Source: Chryseobacterium sp. BLS98 (GTDB taxonomy: Bacteria > Bacteroidota > Bacteroidia > Flavobacteriales > Weeksellaceae). Taken from it: 64,000 nt of DNA. Under the pieces are notes generated by a model. That model saw only the letters and a program-made list of their open reading frames with translations. It had not been told where the DNA came from and did no database searches. The position numbers were made by a program, and so were the translations under genes. The stretch is taken from NCBI RefSeq assembly GCF_001045445.1, contig NZ_LFNF01000002.1:124001-188000 (forward strand), given 5' to 3'. Shown here one piece after another: positions 52,279 to 62,217 of the stretch (positions within the stretch are counted from its first letter, which is position 1; each line of letters starts with the position of its first letter).

Positions 52279-54047
52279 ATGGATCATACATGGTTTGAAA
52301 TGAAGGATCTAAGAAAAAGAAAATTGGATAATTCCGTATGGGTATCATTAAGATCCCAAAAATCTGTTCAAAATGATATAGCCTTTGGAAAAAATGGCTA
52401 CAAAGAAGACTTTACGGGTCATGGAACTTTAATGATTTCTGTGGATCAAAGAGAAAGTGCTGAACAATTATCATGGAGTGATGTGGGAATAGGTCATTCA
52501 GTAGGGTTAAATTTTGTATATGAAAATTATTCACAGTCTGATTTATATGAAGGTGAGAATGTAAAGGGCATTCATTTAGTATTAGACCAGACTTTCGACA
52601 ATAATTACGATAATCATGAGTGGCATTTGCATCAGGACCTAGTAATAAATTTGGGTTTAAAGAGAGAGGTGATGTTTGGGTCTGCCCTAGACAGGGTTAT
52701 ACCGAAGTAGCAAAACTGGAAAGAAATGAAGAGAGTGAACCTGTCAATCTGCAAATAAAAAATCAATTTTTAAAAGATTACTTAGCTGCAAGGAATTCTG
52801 GCTTGTATGTCACCTCCTTTTTCAGCAGGGATGCAATATTGGAAACTAAGCCCCCACTGCCTTGGGATAAAGATTCCGCACAATCTAAAAATGGTAAAGA
52901 CATCTGGGAATTTAACATCTTAGAAATACATGAAGGAGGGTTTGCATTTGGAGAAAAAATTGCCATATCCCATGCTAGTAGAACAGATGTTGATGAAAAT
53001 GATGATGTACCTGATATGACAGCATTTCCTACGAACGAAAATGTGAAATCGGAATATTATGAAAAAAACTTTGCAGGAAAAAAATTATACCGTTTAATAG
53101 CGGAACTATGGAAATATGAATGGATCAATCCAGCTGCCAACAGCCCAATTACTTTAGGACATGAGGACAATATAGATTTTTACTATATAGTTGACGTTAT
53201 CGGTAATAAAGAGACGGGTAATCAATTAAAACAAGGCGGAAAGTGGTTATGGTTCAAACCTGAATTAGCCTCACATATATTATCGATACGTGGGAGTTCT
53301 TTAGATTGGTATACAAGGGACACAGGAAAACTTTCCTGTTCACCGTCTTGGAATATACACTTTGGTGTCAATGAGATAGGTTTAATTACTGTTTATGCAA
53401 AAGACATCGGGAGGCTACCGTCTTGGCAGCAACAGATTTGGTCATCGCACAACGTTGCTCCTGAAGGTGGAATTGGCAAAGAGTTGTACGCCTCGCAAGT
53501 GAAAGCAGAGCCCGCAAGCACACATGCACCAGAACGATTTCTAAAAAGAGTAATTAATGAAATAAATGAAGCATTTGAAAAACAGTTTAATTTAAAGTTT
53601 TTTAGAGGACATCACTCTGTCGAAGAAATTATAGCTACAATAAATAGATTCCGAGCAGTTGACGACAAAGGGCTGTTTTCTCTGGCTAAGGATATTGCTA
53701 GAATTATAATCGATGATATTGATATAGAATCCCTTCAAAAAATAGCTATTCCCCCAAAGGGTACTAAATGGGGTTCATTAAAAACTCTTGAAAATCTGCT
53801 AGCAGTAAAAATTCCAAAAGAAAAAGCAAGAGAAATTACCGCGCCTCTTGTTGGAGTCTATGAACTGAGACATGGAGATGCTCATTTACCAAGTAGTGAG
53901 ATCAATAATGCCTTTGATTTAATTTCAGTTGATAGGACTTCGCCTTCTGTGATCCAGGGTTATCAAATACTCTTCGCTTGTGTAAATAATTTACATATTA
54001 TCTTAAACATAATCCAAAACTGGATAGATATTGAAGTTGAAAAATAA
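52279..54047 (+). CDS. Split gene of unknown function with HEPN-like C-terminus, two frames joined at a slippery site
   Basis: Two overlapping frames form one protein of about 589 aa. Frame 1 (52279-52710) ends after HEWHLHQDLVINLGLK. The -1 frame, open from about 52620 to 54047, continues ERGDVWVCPRQGYTEV. The sequence T TTA AAG at 52656-52662 lies exactly in the zero frame at the join, so a -1 slip there gives LGLKERGDVWV. A one-base deletion (GAGAGGTG for GAGAGGGTG) is the alternative. The C-terminal 150 residues are helical and contain ELRHGDAHL (53862-53888), an R-x4-H motif as in HEPN RNases. N-terminal family unknown. If not programmed, it is a pseudogene. Confidence 0.6.
52656..52662 (+). 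promoter_or_regulatory. Possible -1 ribosomal frameshift site (T TTA AAG)
   Basis: The heptamer fits X XXY YYZ and is in phase with the first frame; the -1 frame after it is the long downstream frame. A weak hairpin (CCCT AGAC AGGG) follows at 52685-52696, further away than usual. No internal Shine-Dalgarno-like sequence was examined in detail. Confidence 0.4.
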
Positions 54048-54586
54048 TAGAGTTAACAATATTTTAATGTACCACTTAAGTAGCTTCGAAACATAGCAGA
54101 GATCAAACCAAAACCAAAACAAAAAAAACATAACAATCAATCACATACATTCAAAACCTTTTCTAAATACTCAAAAAATTGGTTCGATTTTCCTACCAGC
54201 AAGTCATATTATCCATTTTATGTATTATTTAAGCTCTTTAACCGGAGCTGAAAATATAGATATTAATTTCCCGGCACTCCCACAGGTAGCATTTAAAAAG
54301 AGAGAAGAAAAATATGGCTTTACCAAGTCTTAATTTCATGTTATAAAACTGTTATCCATTCATATTCAACGACATTTTAAAAGCTAATTCAGTGATTTAA
54401 GAATATACAAATCCTGCAAATTGACTATTTGCAGGATTTGTATACCGATTTCGTAATGACTTATTCTGGAAATCACTAATGCGTAAGAAGGTTCAACAAT
54501 ACTTTTTCTTACTTAGCAAGACAAAAAAACTGAAAATAATAACCGAATCGAACCACTAAAATTTTAAACTTAAATATTTTTATATT
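54048..54586. other. Intergenic region after the split gene
   Basis: 539 bp, AT-rich. It holds a perfect 17-bp inverted repeat at 54404-54444 and A-rich stretches. No ORF with a good start was found, and no promoter was identified for the membrane protein at 54587. Confidence 0.45.
54404..54444. repeat. Perfect 17-bp inverted repeat (terminator-like)
   Basis: The arms TATACAAATCCTGCAAA and TTTGCAGGATTTGTATA enclose a 7-nt loop TTGACTA. It has no T-tract on either side, so it may be a processing or protein-binding hairpin, or a weak terminator of the upstream gene. Confidence 0.75.
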
Positions 54587-55219
54587 ATGGACATTAACAC
54601 TATTGTGACAGCCGCAGGAACACTAGTAACAGTAATTCTTACATCTTTGGCAGCACCCTACATTTTAAATTTTCATCTGAAAAGGAAGTTCCAAAAACTA
54701 CAGTACATGATCGATGCTTACCCCTTGTTACAAAATCTCCAAACTGACTTTAAGGATAAATTTATCGAGCCAGCCATACAAGAAAATATATTCTTTATAA
54801 TTTCAGGATTCAGGACAAATTACAAAAGTATTCCTGCCTATAACGAGCTTAAAGATAAACTCGGAAACAATTTCGACTGGCCAATTATAAAAAGTGCAAA
54901 AGCACATCTGTCATTTAATGAATTAGGCAAACTCCATGTTAATCTTACTAAGACAACAATATATTTCAAAAAATTTTCGCTCTGTTTTGCAGTACTTTTA
55001 GCATTGCTTGGTTTTGCGATCTTGGTTTTCTGTAATTATGCCGAACTGAATATGTTTTCAAAATATCTAGTTCTCTATATTTTGGCCGGTATGGCTTTCC
55101 TTCTTGCCTATTTCGTGCTAGGAAGCATAACTTCAATCTTAGATGCAGGCATTATCTCAAAAAGATTGCAAAATTTTGAGAATGCCAACAACAACAACAA
55201 CAACAACAACAACATGTAA
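54587..55219 (+). CDS. Small membrane protein with Asn9 tail
   Basis: A 210-aa protein with one membrane segment at the N-terminus (ITIVTAAGTLVTVILTSLAAPYI region) and two near the C-terminus (FSLCFAVLLALLGFAILVFC, YLVLYILAGMAFLLAYFVLG), with a 100-residue soluble loop. It ends in nine Asn encoded by (AAC)9 at 55187-55213. Unknown family; small membrane proteins are common effectors in defence loci, but nothing shows that here. Its terminator is the GGCGCC hairpin at 55534. Confidence 0.65.
   Translation: MDINTIVTAAGTLVTVILTSLAAPYILNFHLKRKFQKLQYMIDAYPLLQNLQTDFKDKFIEPAIQENIFFIISGFRTNYKSIPAYNELKDKLGNNFDWPIIKSAKAHLSFNELGKLHVNLTKTTIYFKKFSLCFAVLLALLGFAILVFCNYAELNMFSKYLVLYILAGMAFLLAYFVLGSITSILDAGIISKRLQNFENANNNNNNNNNM
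55187..55213 (+). repeat. (AAC)9 trinucleotide repeat coding for Asn9
   Basis: Nine perfect AAC units at the end of the membrane-protein gene, read as Asn9 before the final Met. The unit is 3 nt, so length changes would not shift the frame. Confidence 0.95.
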
Positions 55220-55648
55220 ATTCAAAAACCAAAATTGATCTAGATTTTATCATCCTGAAAGTGAATCACAATATTCCAACTCTTTTCTCATCTAATATTT
55301 TGATCACCAACCGATATTTTATCAATCGTTAAGATGTAAAACAATTATTCCAGCAAATCAAACTGACTTATAAGACAAAATCTTCCTGAAATGTGTTTGA
55401 AGAGCATCTTTTTAAATTTATACGTAAAGACAATATTTATATACTACTTATTTTCAACCACATAACTCTAAAACATTTTCTATATCAGCAAAAAAAGAGT
55501 TTGGATAGCGTCCTGCCAAGTTCACCAAAAGCCAAATGGCGCCACTTTAAGACAAGTGGCGCCGTTTTTTTATTCCATTGGATAGTACATTATTTCTAAA
55601 TAAAAGAGATAAAAATTTCTTAAAATTTAACAATCTTTTCCATCTCCA
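55220..55648. other. Intergenic region with strong hairpin terminator
   Basis: 429 bp between convergent genes, AT-rich except for the GGCGCC hairpin. A 68-codon frame at 55393-55599 reads through the terminator and was not accepted as a gene. It marks the change from defence genes to metabolic genes. Confidence 0.55.
55534..55571 (+). terminator. Strong GC-rich hairpin terminator
   Basis: The arms GGCGCCACTT and AAGTGGCGCC, extended by A/T and wobble pairs to 14 bp, enclose TAAGAC and are followed by seven T. It is unusually GC-rich for the island. It probably ends the transcript of the membrane protein at 54587. Confidence 0.88.
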
Positions 55649-56110
55649 TTACTTATGATACTCTTCTTCTCTCACAGGTTGTAACCATTCTACCGAACCC
55701 TTCTTATTATCAGTGACTGCAATCTGAACGAAATATGAATTTTCACTTGCACCGTGCCAATGCTCAACATTTGCAGGACATTTGATAACATCTCCTTTAT
55801 GTAAAATCTTTTTCGGCTGCCCTTTTTCCTGATAGTATCCTACCCCATCAGTTACAAGGATAATTTGTCCACCGGGATGAAGATGCCATTTAGTTCTCGC
55901 TCCGGGTTCAAAAGTTACATTACCCACACCCATATTAAGTGTCTGTTCGTCCTGTCCCAGCATTTGCAGCCAAACGTTGCCTGTAAAATTGTTATTGGTT
56001 ACTTTTTCCCCTTTAGGAAAAATATTAGTCCTTGCTCTTTCCAATGTGGATTTACTGCAACAGCTTGATACAATTAATATTGATAAAAGTAATGTAACTA
56101 TTTGTTTCAT
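55649..56110 (-). CDS. Cupin-domain lipoprotein
   Basis: A 153-aa lipoprotein (LIVSSCC lipobox). The mature part is a cupin fold: TFEPGARTKWHLHPGGQIILV (metal-binding His cluster) and HKGDVIKCPANVEHWHGAS (second motif). Such small cupins are often next to carboxymuconolactone decarboxylase-like proteins, as here, and may be isomerases, oxygenases or sensors. It is the last gene of the operon beginning with the flavodoxin. Confidence 0.85.
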   Translation of the reverse strand: MKQIVTLLLSILIVSSCCSKSTLERARTNIFPKGEKVTNNNFTGNVWLQMLGQDEQTLNMGVGNVTFEPGARTKWHLHPGGQIILVTDGVGYYQEKGQPKKILHKGDVIKCPANVEHWHGASENSYFVQIAVTDNKKGSVEWLQPVREEEYHK

Positions 56111-56197
56111 ATTTAAATATTTGATCTTAATTCTTTAATAAGAAGAAGGCTTGTTATAATTTGCCTTGCCACACCTAATATTAAAACTTTCAGCTTT

Positions 56198-57298
56198 TTA
56201 TAGATTTTTTTCGAAAAATTCAGTCAGTTTTGTCACTGCTTTTTGAACATATTCAGGTCTCCAATACGTTTGGATATGTGTCGCACCATCAATGATAAAT
56301 AGTTCCTTACCTTTTGCATTTACTGCTTTTGGAAATGCTTCATCTGTCATATATTTAGTATCTGCTTTGCTGCCTGTCATCATTAATAGAGGCTGATTGA
56401 TCAGATCCATATTTTCGGCAGCATCCCAGGTCATTAAATCCAATAAATTACTGGTCGGATATAAAAATGTTGAATTGGGATGTGCATTGGTTCTGTAATA
56501 ATAAATGTATCCTTCGCGATAAAGATCAGTCGTGATTTTTTCAATTTCTTCATCGGTAATGCTTGCCACACCGGAATAAAGAACTTCACCACCCACAGCT
56601 TCCTGTGCTCTTGCATCAGAAGCTTGTTTTAAACGTTCCTGAATTGTATTTAATCCTACATTCTGAAATCCGTTTTTTCGTACTTCACCAGAGTTAAACA
56701 TACTTAAAGTAGCAACCGCTTTAAATCTTTTGTCAGATTGAGTGGCTTTCAAAGTATACCCTCCGCCACCGCAGATACCGAATGCACCGATTCGACTGGT
56801 ATCAACTCCGGGATATTGGGAAATAAAATCTGCCATTCCGTGAATGTCTTCTGTTCTGTAAACAGGTTTATCGGTGTGACGAGGTTCTCCTCCACTTGCA
56901 CCCTGATAAGATGCATCCGCAGCAATTGTAATATAACCAGCTTCCGCCAAACGCTGTGCATAAAGACCTGCTGTCTGTTCCTTAACACCTCCATTTGGAT
57001 GTGCAACAGTGATTGCTGCATATTTTTTTGAAGGATCATAATTGGCAGGGGTGTAAACATTGGCTGCAATATCAATTCCATTCAATTTATATTTTACCGT
57101 ATGGATATTCACTTTTCCTGATACATTTTCTGTGATCGCATCATCATAAACCAGTCCGAAAGGATTATTATGTTGGATTACTTCAATTTTTCCCATTTTT
57201 GGTTTTTTGGTTTGAGTATTATTTTTTGTTTGTGCATTAATATTAAAGCTTGTTGCCATAATTATTAATGCCGTTATTGACATTGTTATCTTTTCCAT
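56198..57298 (-). CDS. Alpha/beta hydrolase, dienelactone-hydrolase-like
   Basis: A 366-aa exported enzyme (signal peptide ending INAQ). The nucleophile elbow is IGAFGICGGGGYT with Cys in place of Ser, as in dienelactone hydrolases. The oxyanion region is VAHPNGGVKEQ, the acid lies in TGSKADTKY, and His is in GATHIQTYW. The ATG at 57298 gives a good signal peptide; an earlier TTG at 57316 would add six residues. It probably hydrolyses ester or lactone substrates in the periplasm. Confidence 0.85.
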   Translation of the reverse strand: MEKITMSITALIIMATSFNINAQTKNNTQTKKPKMGKIEVIQHNNPFGLVYDDAITENVSGKVNIHTVKYKLNGIDIAANVYTPANYDPSKKYAAITVAHPNGGVKEQTAGLYAQRLAEAGYITIAADASYQGASGGEPRHTDKPVYRTEDIHGMADFISQYPGVDTSRIGAFGICGGGGYTLKATQSDKRFKAVATLSMFNSGEVRKNGFQNVGLNTIQERLKQASDARAQEAVGGEVLYSGVASITDEEIEKITTDLYREGYIYYYRTNAHPNSTFLYPTSNLLDLMTWDAAENMDLINQPLLMMTGSKADTKYMTDEAFPKAVNAKGKELFIIDGATHIQTYWRPEYVQKAVTKLTEFFEKNL

Positions 57299-57317
57299 TT
57301 TTTTAATATTTAGCAAC

Positions 57318-58058
57318 TTATTTTGATCTGTTTTTTAAAACCTGATCCAAAACCACTTTTGCTGCATTTGATTTTTCTTTATTAATAGTAGGGCTGATAA
57401 CAGTAACAAATTCATTCAACTGCTGTGGTGACCATCCAACGTTTAATGAGATGCCTAAATGAGATTGCAACATTGGCTCAGCATCACCAATAGCACTGAT
57501 TACAGAAATTGTCACCAATTCTCTTTGTGCATAAGTCAAAACATCCCTATCAAAAATATCAGCAAACAGATGTTCCTTTAGAAATGTATCTATTGTCGGT
57601 GCAAATGCTGAATAGCCCGAAAGTTTGTCTGGTTGCTTTGCTTGGGTAAGTTGACCAAGAATTTCCTTTCCTCGCTCATACTTATTGTTTTCATTATCAA
57701 CAATAGAAGCTTCTTTTCCAACAACATCATTAATACCTTTTGCCTTTCTTTCATCAAGAACTTCCATAAAAGTCTGTAAACCTCTTATGCTTCTCGGAAA
57801 ACCACAATAAGCATAAGTATGTACCAAAATTTCTTTTATTTCATTAATAGTCAGACCGGAATTAAGACCGGAATTTAAGCTCCCTTTTAATTCCTTTAAT
57901 TTACCTTGTGCTGTAAATGAGGAAATGGCAATGGTACTTTTATCTTTTTCACTTAAATGATTACTTTGTGTTGTCAATTGTTGTGCTTTCATATCGGTTG
58001 TAAAAAGTGAAACACCTATTATTTGGATGATTAGAATGAAATACTTCAATTGTTTCAT
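57318..58058 (-). CDS. Carboxymuconolactone decarboxylase (AhpD-like) family protein
   Basis: A 246-aa exported protein (signal ending DMKAQ) with two CMD-like halves: LTINEIKEILVHTYAYCGFPRSIRGLQTFMEVL and LTYAQRELVTISVISAIGDAEPMLQSHLGISLNVG. The first half has one Cys (YCGFPR) but no CxxC pair, so peroxidase-type redox activity is doubtful. Such proteins often occur in aldehyde or aromatic stress clusters with cupins and hydrolases. It begins 31 nt downstream of the flavodoxin stop codon. Confidence 0.85.
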   Translation of the reverse strand: MKQLKYFILIIQIIGVSLFTTDMKAQQLTTQSNHLSEKDKSTIAISSFTAQGKLKELKGSLNSGLNSGLTINEIKEILVHTYAYCGFPRSIRGLQTFMEVLDERKAKGINDVVGKEASIVDNENNKYERGKEILGQLTQAKQPDKLSGYSAFAPTIDTFLKEHLFADIFDRDVLTYAQRELVTISVISAIGDAEPMLQSHLGISLNVGWSPQQLNEFVTVISPTINKEKSNAAKVVLDQVLKNRSK

Positions 58059-58089
58059 TATTTTACTTTTAAAGATTAATTCAACTGCT

Positions 58090-58719
58090 TTATTTAGACA
58101 TTCCGATTCTTGTAAGCCATTCTTTCACTTTCTTTTCTGCCTCAACTTTTTTCTTTCCTTCCATTACGAATAAAATTCCATCACGTTCAATTCCTCCTTT
58201 TATGGTAAATCCTTCTAATATTTTACTATTTGGAACTAATTTTTTCACGGTTTCAAAACTGCTTCCGATTCCGTAACCTGCATTGGTATTGAATGGAATA
58301 ATTGTTTTTCCTTTAAAACTATTCTGGCTCAAAAAACTTTTCATAGGAGGTGGCAACTGCATTCCCCAGGTTGGAAACCCTAAGAAGATCACGTCATATT
58401 TTTCAATATCTCTAATCTTTGTTTTAAGCGGAGGTAAAAAATTAGTTTCATTTTCTTTCGCCACCTGATCTACTATTGCTTTGTAATCTTCGGGATAAGA
58501 ATTCTCTAATTCCAACTCAACTAAGGTTCCACTGACATTTTGATGAATGATGCCGGCAATTGTTTTTGTATTTTTTGTTCGTGATACATAGACAATCAAT
58601 ATATTTTTGTCTTTAGGCATTTCCTTTTTTTCAGCCATTGATATCTGAGCTCTTGAGCAAGATGATAATAGTAGAAGTACCGCACAAAACCATACACTAT
58701 AATTTTTCAACTTTTCCAT
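58090..58719 (-). CDS. Flavodoxin-family lipoprotein
   Basis: A 209-aa exported flavodoxin (signal/lipobox LLLSSCS, Cys21). The FMN phosphate loop is VYVSRTKNTKTIA (in place of the classical T/SxTGxT), followed by YDVIFLGFPTWGMQLPPPMKSFL and NTNAGYGIGSSFETVKKL. It is likely a secreted electron carrier or quinone-reductase-like protein. It is the first gene of a four-gene operon with the CMD, hydrolase and cupin genes. A 36-bp element lies 47 bp before its start. Confidence 0.87.
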   Translation of the reverse strand: MEKLKNYSVWFCAVLLLLSSCSRAQISMAEKKEMPKDKNILIVYVSRTKNTKTIAGIIHQNVSGTLVELELENSYPEDYKAIVDQVAKENETNFLPPLKTKIRDIEKYDVIFLGFPTWGMQLPPPMKSFLSQNSFKGKTIIPFNTNAGYGIGSSFETVKKLVPNSKILEGFTIKGGIERDGILFVMEGKKKVEAEKKVKEWLTRIGMSK

Positions 58720-58737
58720 ATATCAATTATTATTTAA

Positions 58738-58745
58738 CAAAGTTC
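58738..58745 (-). promoter_or_regulatory. Possible -7 element of the flavodoxin operon
   Basis: On the minus strand the sequence reads GAACTTTG, one mismatch from TAnnTTTG. It lies between the 36-bp element and the start codon. Confidence 0.3.
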
Positions 58746-58766
58746 AGAAAATAGCAGTTTAAAATC

Positions 58767-58802
58767 GGTAGACAGATTACGGATAATGCAACCAATATTA
58801 CT
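58767..58802 (-). promoter_or_regulatory. Regulator-binding element, copy 1 (upstream of flavodoxin)
   Basis: The 36-bp element starts GGTAGACAGATTACGGA and ends AACCAATATTACT with a variable 6-bp core. The same 17-bp and 13-bp blocks recur at 62114-62149 in the AraC/aldo-keto reductase intergenic region, in the same orientation to the regulated gene. It is a probable operator of the AraC regulator at 62218. It overlaps the 3' end of the neighbouring hydrolase gene by 5 nt. Confidence 0.75.
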
Positions 58803-59868
58803 TATCCAAACCTTTCTCTTTCAACCATTTTGATAATAATCCTGCAACTTCTACATTATTCAGATCAGACATTAGAAAATGGGTATTTCCTTTGATGCCC
58901 AATTCAGGAAGATGGACAATAGTAACATCACCACCGTGACTATTGACAACTTTTGCCCATTGTCTTGCAGTTGCTAAAACATTTCTCCAAAAATTTAGTG
59001 ATGCTGCATTAGTTTCTTCAGTGGGAATATAATCCCCATAATAAACAACAATTGGGATTTTGGTCAGTTTCATAAATTCGTTCATCGGAACACCCTTTCC
59101 TCCTCTGTTCCCTTCAGGCTCTTCTCCTTCCGGAAAGGTGAATCCTCCGGGTTCATAGGCAACGACAGCTTTAATTTTTTCATTCTTAATGGCTGTTTTC
59201 CATCCAGGTGAACCTCCTGCCGAATGTGTGAAAAGAATCCCATTTCCGGATTTATCCATAACCGAAGACATTGCATTAACAATCGCTGCTTCATCTACAT
59301 TTCCTGTATTAGGTGTCATCATACGGAAAAATTGATCCATAGAAATGCTGTCTTTTGGAAACTGAACGCCTTCATTGAATTTGGGGTAAAGACCAATTCG
59401 AAATTGGGTAAACCAAGTCTGGTCATCTGGCGTACCGCTAATCTGTCCGGGTTTTGTAGTCTGCCCGGACTCTCCACGACCTGGCTGATCGACAAGATAA
59501 ACACTATAACCGTTTCTTAAAAATAGATTGGCAAAACCCTCTCTTCCGTCTGCTGTGGTCTGCCAGCTTCGTCTAGACTGTCCATAACCGTGCAGGAAAA
59601 CCATCGAAAGTTTTTTAGGGTTTACAGGAATTTGGTAAAAAACATCCGCGTGATCTCCGTGCCTTGTTTGCCCTCCTTGAGGCACATTCCATGGTTTTAA
59701 TGGATCGAAAACGCCTTCACTTTTGATCACCGAACCTCCGGCTGAGAAATTGCCTTGTGATGCAATAGTAATTGGTTTTTGTGCCACCTTATTTTGTGCC
59801 CTAACAAAAAAACTGGAGACTAAAATTAAGGTGATTAAGCTTAAATATTTTATTGTTTTATTTATCAT
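58798..59868 (-). CDS. Alpha/beta hydrolase (esterase-like), exported
   Basis: A 356-aa exported hydrolase (signal ending VRAQ). HGYGQSRRSW holds the oxyanion turn, the nucleophile Ser is in FTHSAGGSPGW, and His is in the late IKGNTHFLMSDLNN. The family includes esterases, lipases and dehalogenase-like enzymes. It ends 79 nt before the flavodoxin start on the same strand; the second gene of the reductase run. Confidence 0.85.
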   Translation of the reverse strand: MINKTIKYLSLITLILVSSFFVRAQNKVAQKPITIASQGNFSAGGSVIKSEGVFDPLKPWNVPQGGQTRHGDHADVFYQIPVNPKKLSMVFLHGYGQSRRSWQTTADGREGFANLFLRNGYSVYLVDQPGRGESGQTTKPGQISGTPDDQTWFTQFRIGLYPKFNEGVQFPKDSISMDQFFRMMTPNTGNVDEAAIVNAMSSVMDKSGNGILFTHSAGGSPGWKTAIKNEKIKAVVAYEPGGFTFPEGEEPEGNRGGKGVPMNEFMKLTKIPIVVYYGDYIPTEETNAASLNFWRNVLATARQWAKVVNSHGGDVTIVHLPELGIKGNTHFLMSDLNNVEVAGLLSKWLKEKGLDK

Positions 59869-59973
59869 TGCTCATTCTTTTAAAGTTAATTATCAATAAT
59901 TTAGAAAAGAAAATCAATACACTTTTCTTTTGGTAAGAATAAAATATTACACTTGATTGATTTTAGTATATTC

Positions 59974-60969
<996 letters not shown>

Positions 60970-61140
60970 TTATTTTGTTTTTAAAGGCGCTTCCACATCG
61001 GAAAATTGCTGTACAAAAGGTGATATTCCTTCTGACAATTTATGATCAATTGTATTTGCTTTAAGTATGGAATTGAAAGTTTGCAATGTACTTCCAACGG
61101 CTGCTAAACCAGCTGTCTTTATTATATCTCTTCTATTCAT
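60970..61140 (-). CDS. 56-aa Tat-signal peptide gene or truncated gene remnant
   Basis: A 56-aa frame with a Tat signal (MNRRDIIKTAGLAAVGS) and then 35 residues ending VEAPLKTK. Nothing follows, so it is either a very small exported protein or a gene shortened to its signal. It lies 12 nt before the aldo/keto reductase on the same strand and 29 nt after the next. No homologue recognised. Confidence 0.45.
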   Translation of the reverse strand: MNRRDIIKTAGLAAVGSTLQTFNSILKANTIDHKLSEGISPFVQQFSDVEAPLKTK

Positions 61141-61169
61141 TTGATCATATTTTTACTGATGAAATTTGA

Positions 61170-62033
<864 letters not shown>

Positions 62034-62103
62034 TTAAATTATTGCTTCATAAAGAAGTTAATATTCTTTATTAACTTGTTATTGCAAATTTCCAACCTAT
62101 TGA

Positions 62104-62111
62104 CAAACATA
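62104..62111 (-). promoter_or_regulatory. -7 element of the reductase promoter
   Basis: On the minus strand TATGTTTG is a perfect TAnnTTTG, directly beside the 36-bp operator (2 bp gap). The operator covers the -33 position, as expected for an activator-dependent promoter. Confidence 0.5.
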
Positions 62112-62113
62112 TT

Positions 62114-62149
62114 GGTAGACAGATTACGGAATTGATAACCAATATTACT
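62114..62149 (-). promoter_or_regulatory. Regulator-binding element, copy 2 (AraC/reductase intergenic)
   Basis: This is identical to copy 1 at 58767-58802 in its first 17 and last 13 bp; only the central 6 bp differ. ATTGGT and ACCAAT at its ends are inverted, consistent with a dimer site. It lies immediately upstream of the reductase -7 element. Confidence 0.75.
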
Positions 62150-62189
62150 GTTCTGACTCTGATTGTAAAAAAGAGGTTATTTTTATCTT

Positions 62190-62197
62190 TAGATTTG
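62190..62197 (+). promoter_or_regulatory. -7 element of the AraC gene
   Basis: TAGATTTG is a perfect TAnnTTTG, 21 nt before the ATG at 62218. A TTG lies 24 nt upstream, slightly long. Confidence 0.45.
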
Positions 62198-62217
62198 CAT
62201 TAGAAAATGATACAGCA

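Noticed and set aside
54160-54210. Third copy of the tRNA-end repeat
   Set aside because: Only the short TTGGTTCGA block is shared with the right repeat; the terminator and small gene are not present.
55393-55599. 68-aa ORF across the GGCGCC hairpin
   Set aside because: It reads straight through a strong terminator and its sequence is unlike a protein domain.
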